Below, piece by piece: positions 18,430-31,267 of a stretch of 64,000 nucleotides of DNA. The stretch comes from Symsagittifera roscoffensis (taxonomy: Eukaryota; Xenacoelomorpha; Acoela; Convolutidae): positions 86,405,845-86,469,844 of the forward strand of contig NC_087062.1 in NCBI RefSeq assembly GCF_963678635.1. Direction: 5' to 3'. A program made the translations under genes and the position numbers. Under the pieces are notes generated by a model. It saw only the letters and a list, made by a program, of their open reading frames with translations. It was not told the origin of the DNA and did no database searches. Position 1 is the stretch's first letter; every line of letters starts with the position of its first letter.

Positions 18430-20560
18430 AGCTTTCATTGTAAAATTTTCAAGTTAGGTTTGAGAATAAGTGCAAAAATATTTTCCGAAACTTAGTTCTA
18501 ATTACGAGATAAAACTTATCAAGATAAACAAGGATATTTTTCTGGATTTTGAATGAAATTTCTGGCTTACCTGGTGGATATATATACTGCTGGAATTTCA
18601 GGATATCGGACAAAAAATATCTTCTATACTGGGTTTCACGATAATGGTTGAAGTGAATAAAATGTATCCAGAGTTTCAAATAATCGGATTAAGTGATTAA
18701 TTACCTATTGAAGCCGAAATTACATAGAAAAAATTCAGCCTACAGTAAAATTTTAACGCATTGTACAATTTTCAATGCTAAACCTGAATATCAATTGTGC
18801 TCATTTGGTGCGTTTCCCAAATTATGATCCCATATAGTGCTTCTGGGAATTTTATAAGGGGTACATCGACAGTTTTAGTAAACAATTAAGTTAAGATTTT
18901 TCATGAGTTCCACTGACAATGGCTGAGTATTTGATTTTCGATTCCGCGCTTTTAGATGAGAATTCTAAATCTAGCAATTATTTGGACAAAAACGAACATA
19001 GGTTAGCGTAACGAACAAAGCTGCAGAAGTCACTTACCATGTGCGGAATCAACTTACATTTCGCAGAATCCTCTAACAGTTTTTGGAATCCACATGCATT
19101 TGCGGACACTGGAACTACTAGCTGTATTTGCTGGTTCTAGAATCCGCAGAAAAAGTGCCGATGGAGTTTAAACATTATAAACAAAACAAAAAGTGAAACT
19201 TTTTTTTCTGTTTTTTTTTTGCTAATTTTTTTTTTCGTATGAAATCGCGATTGATTTTTCGTAACAACCAAAGTTTTCATTTTTACATAACGATGCCAAA
19301 CTGTATTTTTTAGAACAGTAAGCGGATTTCGCAACACGCCAAAATCAAATTTGTCGTGGAATCCGCAACTTGCTAGTTTTCTTTGATCTTCGTGGCTGCT
19401 CTGGGTTCCACAACAAATAGCTAAATACTGTATTGCTCAAACTTGCTCCACAATCCGCTTTTTTTGCGGAATCCTCAACAAAGTTTGTGGAATCAGATAG
19501 AGTTTGTGAATTTCACAAACCAATAATTTTACTATAGATGTGCATATTAAAATTGCGTTGTCGTGGAATACGCAAGTGTAGGCGAAATCCGCAAATTGTA
19601 TGCGGAATCTGCCGAACATAAGCACAATCTGCAAACAGTAAATGAAACTGTAACACAATCTGCAATCAGTATCATAATAGTTACGTTAAATTTTGAATCC
19701 ATTTTTCACCTGTTTATGATGCTGATTTAGAAAAAAATTATAAATAACCAAATAATCATTTCAATTTAGCCTTCATTGTAATTTTTTTCTAGGTTTAAGA
19801 AGATATGCATTTTTCTAATTCAAAATTAACTCTAATTACAAGATAAAAACACATCAAAAATAATCAAGGATAAATTTCAAGATTTCGGATGAAAGCTATG
19901 GCTTAGCTTCTGGATATCTACACTGCTGGAGTTTAAGGATATCAGACGAAAAAATTATTTTCTATACCGAGTTTCACGATAATGGCTGAAGTGATTAAAA
20001 CTTATACAGAGTTTTATCATATCATATGAAATGTTATAGCGTACATCGCACAGTGGACACATTGTAAAATTTTCAATGCTAATCTTGAATATTAATTGTG
20101 CTTATCTTGTGCGTTTCCCAAATTCTGATTTCAAAAAACTTCTGAAAAATTATTAGAGTTTATACACAGTTTTGGTTTACCATTTATTTAACATGTGTTA
20201 TTTGAATTTCACTGACAATGGCCAAGTCTTTGATTTTAAATTCCGCATTTATTATTAGATAATAATTCTAGCTTTAGCTATTTTTTTTATTCAGCAGGAA
20301 CTTAGTTTGGCGTAATAAACAAAGATGCGGAGTCCACTTACTTTTAGCAGAGTCCACTACGAATTTGTGGAATCCTCATACATTTACGGGATCTGGAACT
20401 ACAAGCTATATTTGCTGGTTGTTGAAACCACAAAAAAAGTGAAGAGCCGACGAAACCTACATTACATGTACCTTTGCGCGGAACTCACGGAATTTTTGTA
20501 TGTGGATTCCACTTACATTATTGAACTTAGTTAAAGAATGGTCTCTGGATCTGGATTGTA
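18430..20560. repeat. Degenerate direct duplication, about 1.3 kb apart
   Basis: 18,430-18,690 and 19,770-20,030 are clearly related: both run CTTCATTGTA..., a TCTAATTAC-AGATAAAA phrase, then TTTCACGATAATGG. The similarity resumes at about 18,770/20,077 (CAATGCTAA...GTGCGTTTCCCAAATT). Each copy is followed by a stretch with many GGAATCC/GATTCCGC-type motifs. The copies have diverged by substitutions and indels, so the duplication is old. No coding capacity is seen. Confidence 0.6.
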
Positions 20561-20577
20561 AGTATCTACCTACAGTA

Positions 20578-20604
20578 AACTGTGCACCAATCCAGTGCAC
20601 AGTT
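20578..20604. repeat. Hairpin: 10-bp perfect inverted repeat
   Basis: AACTGTGCAC, a 7-base loop, then GTGCACAGTT. The right arm begins a phrase (CAGTTTTGCCTCGTAATGAC) that recurs in related form near 24,489 and, in reverse orientation, near 25,150-25,160, so it probably marks the end of a repeat family. Confidence 0.5.
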
Positions 20605-22227
20605 TTGCCTCGTAATGACGTTAGAATTGTAATCACGGCTGAAAGGATTTAGTTTGAAGCCACATTTGGCACCCATACGCGTTTTCTGAGAAGTAATCTA
20701 GATGCGTTGAAAATGCAGACTAGGCCCTGTATCCTCCCTGACCCTGTTGAGGAAAATTGTAAAAAAAAATAGTGACTTGTTCTTCTGGTTTGCAGTTTGG
20801 GATCGAATTAAATTGCATCTCCAAAGACTGATCAAGTTCAACTCTTCCACCCAATTTAATAATTGGGATCAAAATAACTTAGCAGTTCGTGTAAACTACT
20901 CGGTAATGATTGGCTGAAAACTCCATATAGGCACCAAGCTAACGTACTCTACACTAAAATGTAAAAAGTAACTTCAAAAAAGGCAATCTCATTATTTAAA
21001 AAAAGGTTTTTGTAATCTTAGTTTTAGTCAGTTACTATTGAAGATCTTCCGGTTTAGAAAATCTTTACAAAAATAACTTCAAAATAATTTGCATGAAAAA
21101 CGCATAATATATGGTTTAACCAACAGTTATTGTACAAAAATTTCTGCACAAGCGAATTGAGTTTAACCTTTAGCTTGTATTAATGGGAGTTTCTTGTTGC
21201 AGGTATGGTCAAACGATTCCTTTTAAAACGAGTTTGAGGATCAAATATGTTTGTACTATGTTGAAAGTTTCCACACATACAGCTTTTTTTCGGAATAGAT
21301 TTCAAGGAACCGAGAAAGTTTAGATCCAATGAACACCTATTCTCTTTTCGTTTAAAAACGAATAATTTTCCCATTTAGTGGAATTTCTGAAAAAATGCTA
21401 AATTATTTGTGCAAAAAAGGATGAGTTCTTGAAAGTATTTGGCTGAGCAAGTTTAGCAGTTCATGCATAAAAATTCTGTCAACTCACAATTCAAGCCGAT
21501 TTTGCTTTACTTGGAATTTCAGAGAAGCATGTTCTTTTGTACCAGTAGAGACAACCCCAACCAAAATTTTTTCAAGAAGATATCCGGCAAAAGACCAGTT
21601 TATAGACACTTCAAATAATGGTCACAAATAATGTTTAAGCTAAAAACATATTTTTTAAAAGAAATACCACTATCATTGAGAAGCCAATGCACATTCGTTA
21701 ATGAAATATCCATTAATTCCTAAGCTTACTGTTCGAAACATTTCATCGAATAGAAAAAAATGACAGAAAATGGTACACTGGATCTTTAAAAAATACAGGT
21801 TGAGTTCCAGACACGAAAAAAGCTGGGCATATCAAACAATTTCCTTCACATAGCATTAAAACGCTCAAATACAATTTCCTCAAATGAAAATAAATGATAA
21901 GTAATTTTTGCATTGCTGAGAAAAATTCGAAGTGAAAAAGCCAAATTGGGTGGAGACATTTTTTCATTTTTAGTTGCAATATCCTTTTCATGCTCAAATA
22001 AACATGTTTCAAAAAAACGTTACATGCTAAAATTGTGATTTTTGTCTTAAACGTAGCTCAGGCCGAAATTTTTATTTAAATAGAAAAAAGTTGTTATGAT
22101 GGTTTGTGTGAAAATAAACTTAAAATTGTTTACGCTTTTATTTGTTAAAAATCACTGTTATTTGTCAAAAAAAGTCAAGCCACGATTTTCGACTAGCAAA
22201 TTTGACTGAAAAAATTTGTAGTCTTAT

Positions 22228-22466
22228 ACAGGGACGGATCTGGGATTTTCTCGAGGGGTGGGGTAGATTTTGAAAAAAAATTCGAAAAACTTGTCGACTT
22301 GTTTTTTTGATCGACCATTTTTGAGCTCTCCCAAATCCTTACAAATAACCCTTTTAGACCAAACTTGCTGTGCCGCAGGCAAATTTTTGAAAAAAAAGTG
22401 GGCAAAAAAGCGTTTTTAGGCTCTTTTTGGTAATTAGTATAGTTTGGCACCATAGGCGCCTGTAGA
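22228..22466. mobile_element. Small non-autonomous transposon remnant
   Basis: Begins CAGGGACGGATCTGGG, a terminal sequence style seen in several DNA-transposon families, and ends near CATAGGCGCCTG. The GGCGCCTG end phrase recurs at about 23,414. No ORF. Ends and family assignment are tentative. Confidence 0.3.
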
Positions 22467-24430
22467 AAAAATTATAAGGTCAGTCAGCCAAAAATGGATA
22501 TCTCAAAAAATACGAAGCGGAGACCTTTTGGGTCGGCGGGGTCGAATCATTATCGAAAAATTATCACTAACAAGTTATCGAAAAACACGAAAAGAGATTA
22601 ACACAAATGACAGTAAAGCTATAAAATGTTCAAAAATTCAAAGTTTTGTTTGTTATTTTGCGAGTGGATTGCACTTTTTCTTAGAAGAAAAAATTGTTGC
22701 AAGAATTTTGATAGAAAAAAAATCAAAAACAATTAAATTTCCTGCAAGATTTGTATTCTTAAATCACTGGTGTTTTCAAGTAAAAGCAATTGATAGCGGT
22801 TCGTTTTTATAGAAGTACAAGCCCGTATTTTGACAATTTCACCCAGTTTGTTTGAAAATCTTACAGAAAATGAGGCATCTATATGCTCGGGGTGCTTTTT
22901 ATTTTCAGACTAACTTCGTTCAGAATTATTGCTCATTCGGGCATCAAACCCTGGATATGCCTACATTTCACCGGGTCTGCCACAACTATAGTAACATTAT
23001 GCAAAACTGCTCATTGTTATTTCAAAATAGTTTCAAATTGAATTGAGACCAGCTAATTGGTCTTAATAATCAAATGCGCGACTCAAATTTTAAAACTTAA
23101 GTTTATCTTTTTCAAACTCATAATTTCTCAAAGTTAAATTTACTTTAAACTTTTCGAAATCAATAAGATCAACAATATTCTGATCAATCAGGTCTTTGCT
23201 CTGAGACAAGTTATAAACTTGAAAGTCAGTCTGAGCCTATTACACTTCAATTTGTCTTCAATAAACTTGCTTAAGTGAAAAAATCTTTTTGAATTTTCTA
23301 ACAGTTTTCAGCGACTAGTTTTGGCAAATCCACGGCTGCTCTAAGCAAAGGATGTTCATTTTGAACCAATCAAATGTCAGTAGATAAATCAATTCCTGCC
23401 ACGGGAAAACATAGGCGCCTGAAATTCCCGGAACCGTTAAGATGAATGGCGCCACTTCTGATGAGCCTGTTGATTTGAATCGACCATACCCAAAGTATAG
23501 TTTGGATATCACATTTCCAAACATGGAAGTGTCATAAATTGACTAAAAATATACATATTTAATTTTTACACAAAATGGTTTCGCCTAAAATTCTCACAGG
23601 AAAATCAAACTAAAGCTCTCGTGATATGTATCATTTGGTGTTTCGAATTGTAATCATTTCTCTGAATATCTGAGAAAACTGGTCAAAATTTTTTTGTTTT
23701 TCTAACTAAACCAACGGCTTGTAGAAAAACAATCCAAACAATTTTTAAAATTACATTTTTTGTTGCGACTAATGTAATCAGAGAAAAATGTGCTATTTGA
23801 GATGTGCTAAATCAGACGGATCTTACTTAGAGAAGTAATTGCAATGATGTTAAAAAAAAAGTTTTCTGAATCTTTTTAACTAACTGGGCTTGGGTATTTG
23901 ATGGTAAATTAGAAATTTGGAGATTTTCGAGGTTCTTTTTGCTTTAGACTCTATGGCTTTAATCTGAAAATTTTTAAAACTTTTTTTTATCTAAGGAAGC
24001 GATGCGAAACAAGTGTTCCGGTTACCTCTATACGTGTCAAATGTACCCCTACACTGGTGAAGTTTGACAAATGCTGCATGTACTGACTGGCCGAAAGGTT
24101 GTTTCTGATCCCCCACTTGCGATATATTTGCAGCTGATAATTACAACAACCTATTCGAAAACAAAACAGAAAATCAAGATTTCAAATTCGGTGAACCCTG
24201 GAACCGATTACCTCTGTTAAATAAAAAGAAGTTTTAATAGTTTGCATAGTTCACTTGCTGGGGGAAGGGGCCTGAGGAGATTGATGAGCGGGAGCAGGGA
24301 TAATTACGAGGCCAACCTGTGTATTTTGTGAATTGTAAGCTTATTCTACAACGCGGACGCTCCCTTTGTTTTCTTTTGTTCTTTACTTCTCTTTGATCGT
24401 TCCGGCAAATTTTTATTTAGCATGGTTAAA

Positions 24431-25222
24431 GATTTGTCTCTGGGGTCCAGGAACATGCAAACACAAAATTTTGAACCTATCCAGTGCGCAGTTTGGCCTC
24501 GTAGTAATAACAGCAGAAAAAAGGGGTGAAATTTTCAAAAAAAAAGAAGGCGTTAACCATATTTATGCAAAAAAATATTTGCACAAAAGAAGCTTTGTAT
24601 CAAATTTCTGGTTCATTTTTGTTTGATTTGAACCCAAAAACTTTAGCTCACTTAGCTGACAAAAAAATTAAGTTTAAAAGAGGTAACCAAAATATAGTTT
24701 GAAGAAAGTGTTTGAAAATGCAGACATTTTATTGAGCTCTAACTCTAAAATAAATTTGTGCTCTAACTCGCTGAATATTCTGTTGGCCGCAATTTCTACA
24801 AAAAAACCTGGAAAACATTTTCAAGGAAACTCATTTTTAATAACAGGCTTTTGAATAACAGGCTCAAAATGTGTTATTCAAAAAAGACTTTTATGCGGAA
24901 AGTGTGCGTTCCCTTTCTCTCCCATGTTAAAGAGTGCAAAGCGTAATTTCAAAATTACTTTCAATTCAAACTAACATTTTTTACAGATAAAATTGGCATC
25001 AAATTTAAGTGTGAAAGAGCTGGAAGGCAGCTTAAATGTTCCAAAAAAAAGAGAATTTAATTAATTAATAAGAACAAAATTCATCTATATACCTGAATTT
25101 CAAACCAATTTATCTTAAATAGAGATGATGTTGAAAAATAAAACGTTTTTGTGTCATTACGAGTCAAAAATGTGCACAAGATAGGCGCACAATTTTGTGT
25201 TTGTATGTTCCTGGATTCCAGA
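24431..25222. mobile_element. Inverted-repeat element of about 0.8 kb
   Basis: The first 75 bases or so (TCTGGGGTCCAGGAACATGC, then ACACAAAATTTTG and CCAGTGCGCAGTTTGGCCTC) are roughly three-quarters identical to the reverse complement of about 25,145-25,222 (CACAATTTTGTGTTTGTATG, TTCCTGGATTCCAGAG). The interior has no convincing transposase. This is probably a non-autonomous DNA transposon. A target-site duplication was not identified with confidence. Confidence 0.45.
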
Positions 25223-25499
25223 GTCAAGTCTTAAAAAATTATCCAAAATGTAAATGGATTCCACCTACAAAATTTTCGTGGATTCCGCGTACAAATACCT
25301 GCAACTTAAATTTTGTCGGCACATTGACTTAGTTGCAGCTTCCGCAACAAGCGAATATAAGTACCTGTTATGCATTCCGCAAGGTAAGTGGATTCCGCAA
25401 ACCTATATGTATTTGGCTTACAATATGCGGGTTCCGCTTACAAATTGCGGATTCCACTTACAGCTGAGGATTCATAGTTTAGCCTCACAGTTTGGCCTT

Positions 25500-25698
25500 G
25501 TAAAAGTATTTGAGACCAGGGGGCTGATCATGGAATTTTTTGAGGGAGCGGATTTTTTTAGGTCGACCAAATTTTTGAAAAAACAGGCCACTTCTAAAAC
25601 AAAAGGAAAGGTGGACCCTTTGGGTCGGCATGGGGTCAAATCCCTGAGGGGGTTGGGGAGTCCGCAAGCCGATCCTCTCCCCCTAAATCCACCCCTGT
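25500..25698 (-). mobile_element. Repeat end related to the 22.2 kb element
   Basis: A relatively GC-rich 200-base patch ending CTAAATCCACCCCTG, which in reverse reads CAGGGGTGGATTTAG, similar to the start of the 22.2 kb element. The phrase CCCTTTGGGTCGGCATGGGGTC also resembles 22,527-22,544. No coding support. Confidence 0.35.
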
Positions 25699-27089
25699 TT
25701 GTGATCAATTATATGCAATAATGGTCGTAAAAAGTTTAAAATGTCACCAAAAAAGACAGTATCAAACTGTAGCAGATGCATTGAGTAAAGTAATAACAAA
25801 AGTTTGGTCTCCGATTAGAGATTTTGCTATGTACCTGCTAGTAGCTAGCAGAAGCTTTAAAACACAGATTTACCTAAAAAATAAGAAATCATGGAAAATA
25901 AAATTGCAGATGTGAATTATCATCAATTATAATGGATTGTTAATATTTGTTTTTGTTTTTAAAAAGAGAATATAATGAAAAAATAATCGATTTAGTTGTC
26001 TAAGTTCTGCATGTCTGATGGATTATATTGGATGATTTTTGTCAAGTAAATTCAGTGTAATCAATTTAAATCCAGCGGCACACGATGCGGGTCGTATTTT
26101 GGTTATTTCGCTTGTGGATAAATGGTCTTAACATGGAATTTATGGAAAAACAATTGGGCAAATAAAAGTATTCATTCATCTTTTTCAGCTCTGCAACCAT
26201 TTTTCTGTATGCCCCATATGTTTTTCAGAACATTCGCTATGTTCACTATTAAAACATTCATTATTAGAGCATTCATTATGTACGGGAGCAAAGGTTTGAT
26301 AAAAAGCTGACTTTCATGACTCATATGACTCAATTCTTCAAACTTGTGAAGGTTTGTAGAAAACAAAAATCTGACGTTGAGGTCCAGTTGTCTGACGTGG
26401 TCCAGTAAAAAAAAGAGCTCATGTTACACTTTAATTTTAGTAAATACACAACTGTCTGTAAAGTCTTGCAGGCAGCCAGTATGTCATGAATTTTACTTTG
26501 ACGCGGATACTAAAAAACCACTGAATCAATGTGAGAGACGAAATGAAAAGACACGCAATGGAATTTCATGCTTCATAATCGATTAAGAAAGGTTTTCATC
26601 GTCAGTCTCCAGTAAAATTAAAAACAATCGAAAACAATCGGTTAACAGAAAAATTTAGTCTTCTTTTTGTCTAATCAAAAATATCCATTTTGATTAATTA
26701 TCGCTTTAAAAAAGTAGAAAAAAAAACAATTTCTATTTTTAGCTCCCAGGTAAGTGCTAAGGTTTCTTTTATAATTAATTGCTATAATAAGCTGATGACT
26801 GTCTATTTCTGAAGACTGAAACTTTCATTTAATTGTCTTTTAGCTTTCTGTTTTCGTGGTGACAGCTTTGTCGTTACCTCAAGTAGCTTATAGATTTTTC
26901 ATGACCATGGTAAGCAGTCTTTCTCGTGATGGTCCTGTATATCACCAGCAAATATGTTCTTCTAGCTAACTGAACTTCAAAAGTACATATATACTGGATA
27001 ATTTTGCTAATTGCACATGTTACAGTTTTGCAAGCAAAAAATCTGACAACAAAATCAAATTTTTGGTAAAATTTTGGTTCTGTTTTTGA

Positions 27090-27250
27090 CTGACTCGACT
27101 TTATGTTTCGACTTTGAGATCGACTGTGCTTTAGATTTGTGTTCGATTTCATGTTTGACCTCGTGTTCGACTATATGTTTCGATGTTGTGTTCGATTTTA
27201 TGTTTCGATTGTTTTGTTCGACTTTATATTCAATTTTGTTTCGACCGAGG
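27090..27250. repeat. Degenerate tandem repeat of a TTCGACTTTATG-type unit
   Basis: A run of about a dozen imperfect units of 10-14 bases built on TTCGA(C/T)TTTATGT. The short ORFs read across it on either strand are by-products of the repeat. Confidence 0.6.
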
Positions 27251-28524
27251 CAACTTTGTAAATTACAATCGTAAAATTGAAGCTCTTAACTAATTGTAAC
27301 GAAATTGATATTGCAGCGACGTCTGAACTAGTTGAGAATAAAATAAATTGTCTAATTAAAAGACTGTAGTTTAACAATAATTTTCTAGCAAAAACAATTA
27401 AATATCAAATCAATGCAATGAGAAAATTCAGGGTTTTGCTTGGATGTACGAATAGTTTTGTTTCAATATGCTGCTGTTATGAGATAAGTTTTTGATTGAC
27501 TTTTTTTAAAATTAACAAGCTCGTTATGCTCACTGTGTTTTGTTTCGATAGAAGAAGCTCAAATTATAAAAATAGCTCAAGAAACAACCATATTTGGCGT
27601 AAAAAGAATTTCTTGGATACATCCCGGGCGATTGCTGGAAATATAAAACGCAAAGTTATAACAAAAGACTTGACTTCATACTAGGAGTTATAAATCAATA
27701 AAAATTTATTTCTGACTGACAGAGTAAATCAATATAAACTATACGCCAAATATACGACCTCCCTATCTTAACGATCAAACTTTCAGAAAAAACTACTACT
27801 GAGTAACTCTAACGAGAACGAGGTTTTGAATTTTTTGATGTAATATATCACAGGGGCATTTTTTAAAGCTCTAGTAGAAGGAATAAGGCAAAATATAAAT
27901 GCAAATAAAAATAGTTAAACGTGTATCCTACACCCAAAAACTAGTCGAATTGTTCTCCGCGGTTTTTGTAGACTTCCACAGAACAACTCATAGGCACAAA
28001 ACTGAGCCTATGAGTTGAGCTCGACTGTTGAACAAACCAGACAGAAAAATGTTCCTGTTAAATTTTTTATTTTGTGCAATTTGTTTATGGGATGTTTTTT
28101 GATCAGTTTGGTTTATCTTGAGGCGTTTTATAAATTTTGCCTTTAGTTTGGAGTTTTTTTTGGCTTTTCAAGTCTCGGCTTTCATATTTTAACATTGAAC
28201 GTCAATGTACATGTACAGTAAATTATTGCTAATAAATTGTTTTTCAAAGGTAATTCTTTGATTTGAATTGTGAAATTTGACTTTCTGCAGCCCGACCGGT
28301 TTCAGAGTAAACGAGTTATAGTTAATCTCAAACAAGTCCTTTTATCAGTAATTGATAAAGTCTATTGAGACGTAGAAGATATGTATAATCAAAGAGTCAG
28401 TGTTCGAATAAAGAGTTGCATGAACCTACCAGGTCGAAAAAAATATAGCTTAGCAAACAGAAGTGTACTCCAATAGAGACTACGCTTTGAGATAAAGACC
28501 AAAGGTCTTGTCTTCTTTGCACTA

Positions 28525-28690
28525 TTCCTGTGCCTCCTTGCCGTGCCTTTTGCTGCCCGCCCTACCCGGCGCTGCCCTCCCTGCCTACTCATCCTTGCCC
28601 TGCCTTAACTTAAGCTGCCCAGTCCATACTTGCATTGCGCTGCCCTGTCTTGCCTTATAATGCCCTGCCCCTCCTTGACTTGTGCTGTCT
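28525..28690. repeat. GC-rich CTGCCYTGCC-type degenerate repeat
   Basis: A 165-base island of C/T/G-rich sequence with repeated TGCCCTGCC / CCTTGCC words, in contrast to its AT-rich surroundings. It looks like an expanded low-complexity repeat; no gene is supported. Confidence 0.5.
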
Positions 28691-30317
28691 AGACAATTGA
28701 CCGTGACCTCTTCAAGCTCGCTTTGGCTTGAAGCTCAAACATGTATCTCCAACCTAATTTTTAAACTTTACAAGTGATGAGCTGGTGAACATGGCGCCCA
28801 TTACGATTGAGAACGACTTTCATTTCAATATAAGATGATTAATTTTTTTGTAGCGTTTTCTTCTAGAAATCAAAAAGAAGTTTTATTTTAAATCTGGATA
28901 ATCAATATTGATCACCCGAAAGTTATGATATAAAAGTCGTTTTTGGAGACAAAACAATCAAGATAAATTTTTAACAAAATTTTTTCTTTGGAAAATGCTA
29001 ATGATACCACTTCTTTTTATGAAACAATGTGAGGCTGGCTTTAAAAAAAATGTTCTTTAATTTTTTCTAGTTGCTAAGACCTTTCTAAGCTCAAAAAGAA
29101 TTCAAAAAAAAACTTTTTACAAGCAAAATTGGATTTTTTTGCTTACACCGTAATTCAGGCACAGTCTTGTCGCAGAAAAAGAACAAAAATTACATTGCTT
29201 TTTTTGATGAAGGCAGAATTATGTTAAACCAGAATTTTTATTTTCGTTTTTGTATAAAGAATTTTTCTGTATGCTAAAAATAGGCATCAATTTATTTTTG
29301 ATAAAACTATGTCACAAACTCAAAAGTTAGTTTTTGTCGCAAATATTCAAATACATTTTCTCTGTGGGGTCTTTGCACTCAACCTATTGGCTGTCACATA
29401 TGAAGAAATTCTTGATTTTTGTTCTTACGTCTGAACAAAAAATCAAAACGAAACTCAAAAAATTCACAAATTTTTGCATAAAAAGAAAACGCTAGTTAAT
29501 TCAATACAACGAAAAAAAAATAATCAAACAACTTCAAACTGCAAAAAAACGCTAAGTATTAAAACTATCAGACAGTTTTTTTGTCTTCTGGAATGCTAGT
29601 TTTACAAGCGTGAAACGGTATGATTTGCGTTTTTGTCAACCCTGGTCTACGTCCCGAAAAGTTACGATGAAGCTTAATGACAATTATGAAAAAATATGTA
29701 TATTTGTTTTCTTACTGTTTGTTTGTAATTACAATAACAACATTTTTTAAAGCTTTTTCGTACAATTTAAGCACAAAATTGCTGATTTTTTTTTTGAAAA
29801 ATTAGAGAATACTTGCCAAGATGTTTGTCTCCTCGGTGGAAAGAGAACCAGTTCAGTCTTCTGTAGTTAGTGATAGCCAGATCATAAAATATGTGTTCTT
29901 CGTTCACGAATTCAGGATGAACAGCAACTGGATTCCTTCGTTGAGTGGAACCTCGGTTCAGCTGATAATATTTAACCAGACAAAAAAAAGCGCTGAAACG
30001 AAATCAAAAATGTTTTTGCTCAGATCATAGTTTTTATCCAATACACGAACTCAATTAACTCTCACTAACAAAAAAATTTATCCTTTTAATTTTGAGCTTG
30101 GATTTTCCCATTTGAATTATCTCATCCAAAACTATCAGAATTATCAAATATCAAACTAGGATTTATATTTGGAAAAACTCCAAAAATGTACATTCTAATG
30201 CCGCAAAAGACCAGAATTTTAAAATTTTACGATCTCACACTGAATTCAAATTTTGCGATCAGTGACTCTTATCAATTAGTTTTTGCCTAATACAATACTC
30301 TGATCAAAAAATTTCCT

Positions 30318-30600
30318 GAGCAGATTTTTCTTCTTTTTTCTTCTCCTTCTTTCTTCTTCTTTTTTCAATTTTTACTTCTTCTGTTGCACCTGGATTTCAA
30401 TAAGATCGTGTCCCCTACCCCCCTTAAATGCATACACACTTTAGCAACCTCCTCCCCCCCCCCCCGCATTCTAGATATCTTCAGGCCCCCCAAAATAAAT
30501 TTAGAGGGCTTGTCAAGTAGGTGTGGGGGAGGGATGCGTAGGGTTACGGTAGTGAAAGGGAGTTTGTGAGTGGGGTAGGTGGGGGAGGGTGGGGGACAGC
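30318..30600. repeat. Low-complexity block: polypyrimidine, poly-C, then G-rich
   Basis: A TTCTTC-type polypyrimidine run (30,320-30,382) is followed by a run of more than ten C residues (about 30,454-30,465), then a strand-asymmetric G-rich segment (30,520-30,597) with several GGG runs (GGGGTAGGTGGGGGAGGGTG). Such runs can form triplex or G-quadruplex structures. No ORF with a recognisable product. Confidence 0.6.
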
Positions 30601-31267
30601 TAAAAGTCAGAGATAAGTTTGAAGACCAGTGTTATATTAACTTTGGTGGGCTGAATGATGGTAGGAACAATCAGAACCTATTATGTAGACAACCAATTAG
30701 TCAGTGAAGACATGATTTTTTTAAAAAAAAAAACATAAAATTCCTTTTGAAAAAATTTCTGTTGGTATATCGAAATATCCGTTTTTTCCGAATAATACAG
30801 TTTTTTTAAACGTTTACCTGAATCGAGCGCATCGTCTCCGAAGGTAGGGTAATAACCAGGCAATATGAACTCCAGTGAGTGTGCGCTTGGTTGAAAACGG
30901 CGTGCTGCTCTGGAGTTGTTGTTTGCTGAACCAGACACTTTATGCGCTGAAACTTTGAGATTTTTTTCTCCGCATCATTAGCATGGCTTATAATTTTGAC
31001 GCAGCAGAAAATTTTCAAAAAAATTAATTATCTTTTTTTAAGTTGTGGCTATTTCACAAATACTCAATTTGTGATTGGAATACAAATGCTTTTGATCTCA
31101 CAATTATAAAAAGCGGTAGAGGAATTGAGATCTTACGAGTGACTCCTAAGTGTTGAACAAGACGGCAGGTGTCAGGCCAGAGCCACCAAACAGACATAAA
31201 TCTGATCATTCTAGTGTCCTACAACTGTAGGATTACCAGAAGAACCAGCTTTAGATTTTTTGGTGGA

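Larger units (their letters stand above)
16711..31267. other. Long gene-free AT-rich stretch with small repeats
   Basis: About 14.5 kb in which ORFs are short and have no recognisable products. Poly-A/T-rich runs dominate. The identifiable contents are the MITE-like hairpin at 17.2 kb, a degenerate duplication at 18.4-20.6 kb, inverted-repeat elements at 22.2 and 24.4-25.2 kb, a 25.5-25.7 kb repeat end, and low-complexity tracts at 27.1, 28.5 and 30.3-30.6 kb. Nothing else can be supported. Confidence 0.6.

Noticed and set aside
25254-25721. 155-codon + strand ORF
   Set aside because: It runs through the GATTCC-type motif repeats and into a transposon end; no domain and no sign of a gene.
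26874-27152. 92-codon - strand ORF with a Ser/Lys/Arg-rich start
   Set aside because: Its first part is the reverse reading of the TTCGACTTTATG-type tandem repeat.
29821-30030. 69-codon + strand ORF starting after an AT-rich run
   Set aside because: Short, without a recognisable motif, homologous repeat or splice context; chance ORF more likely than a gene.
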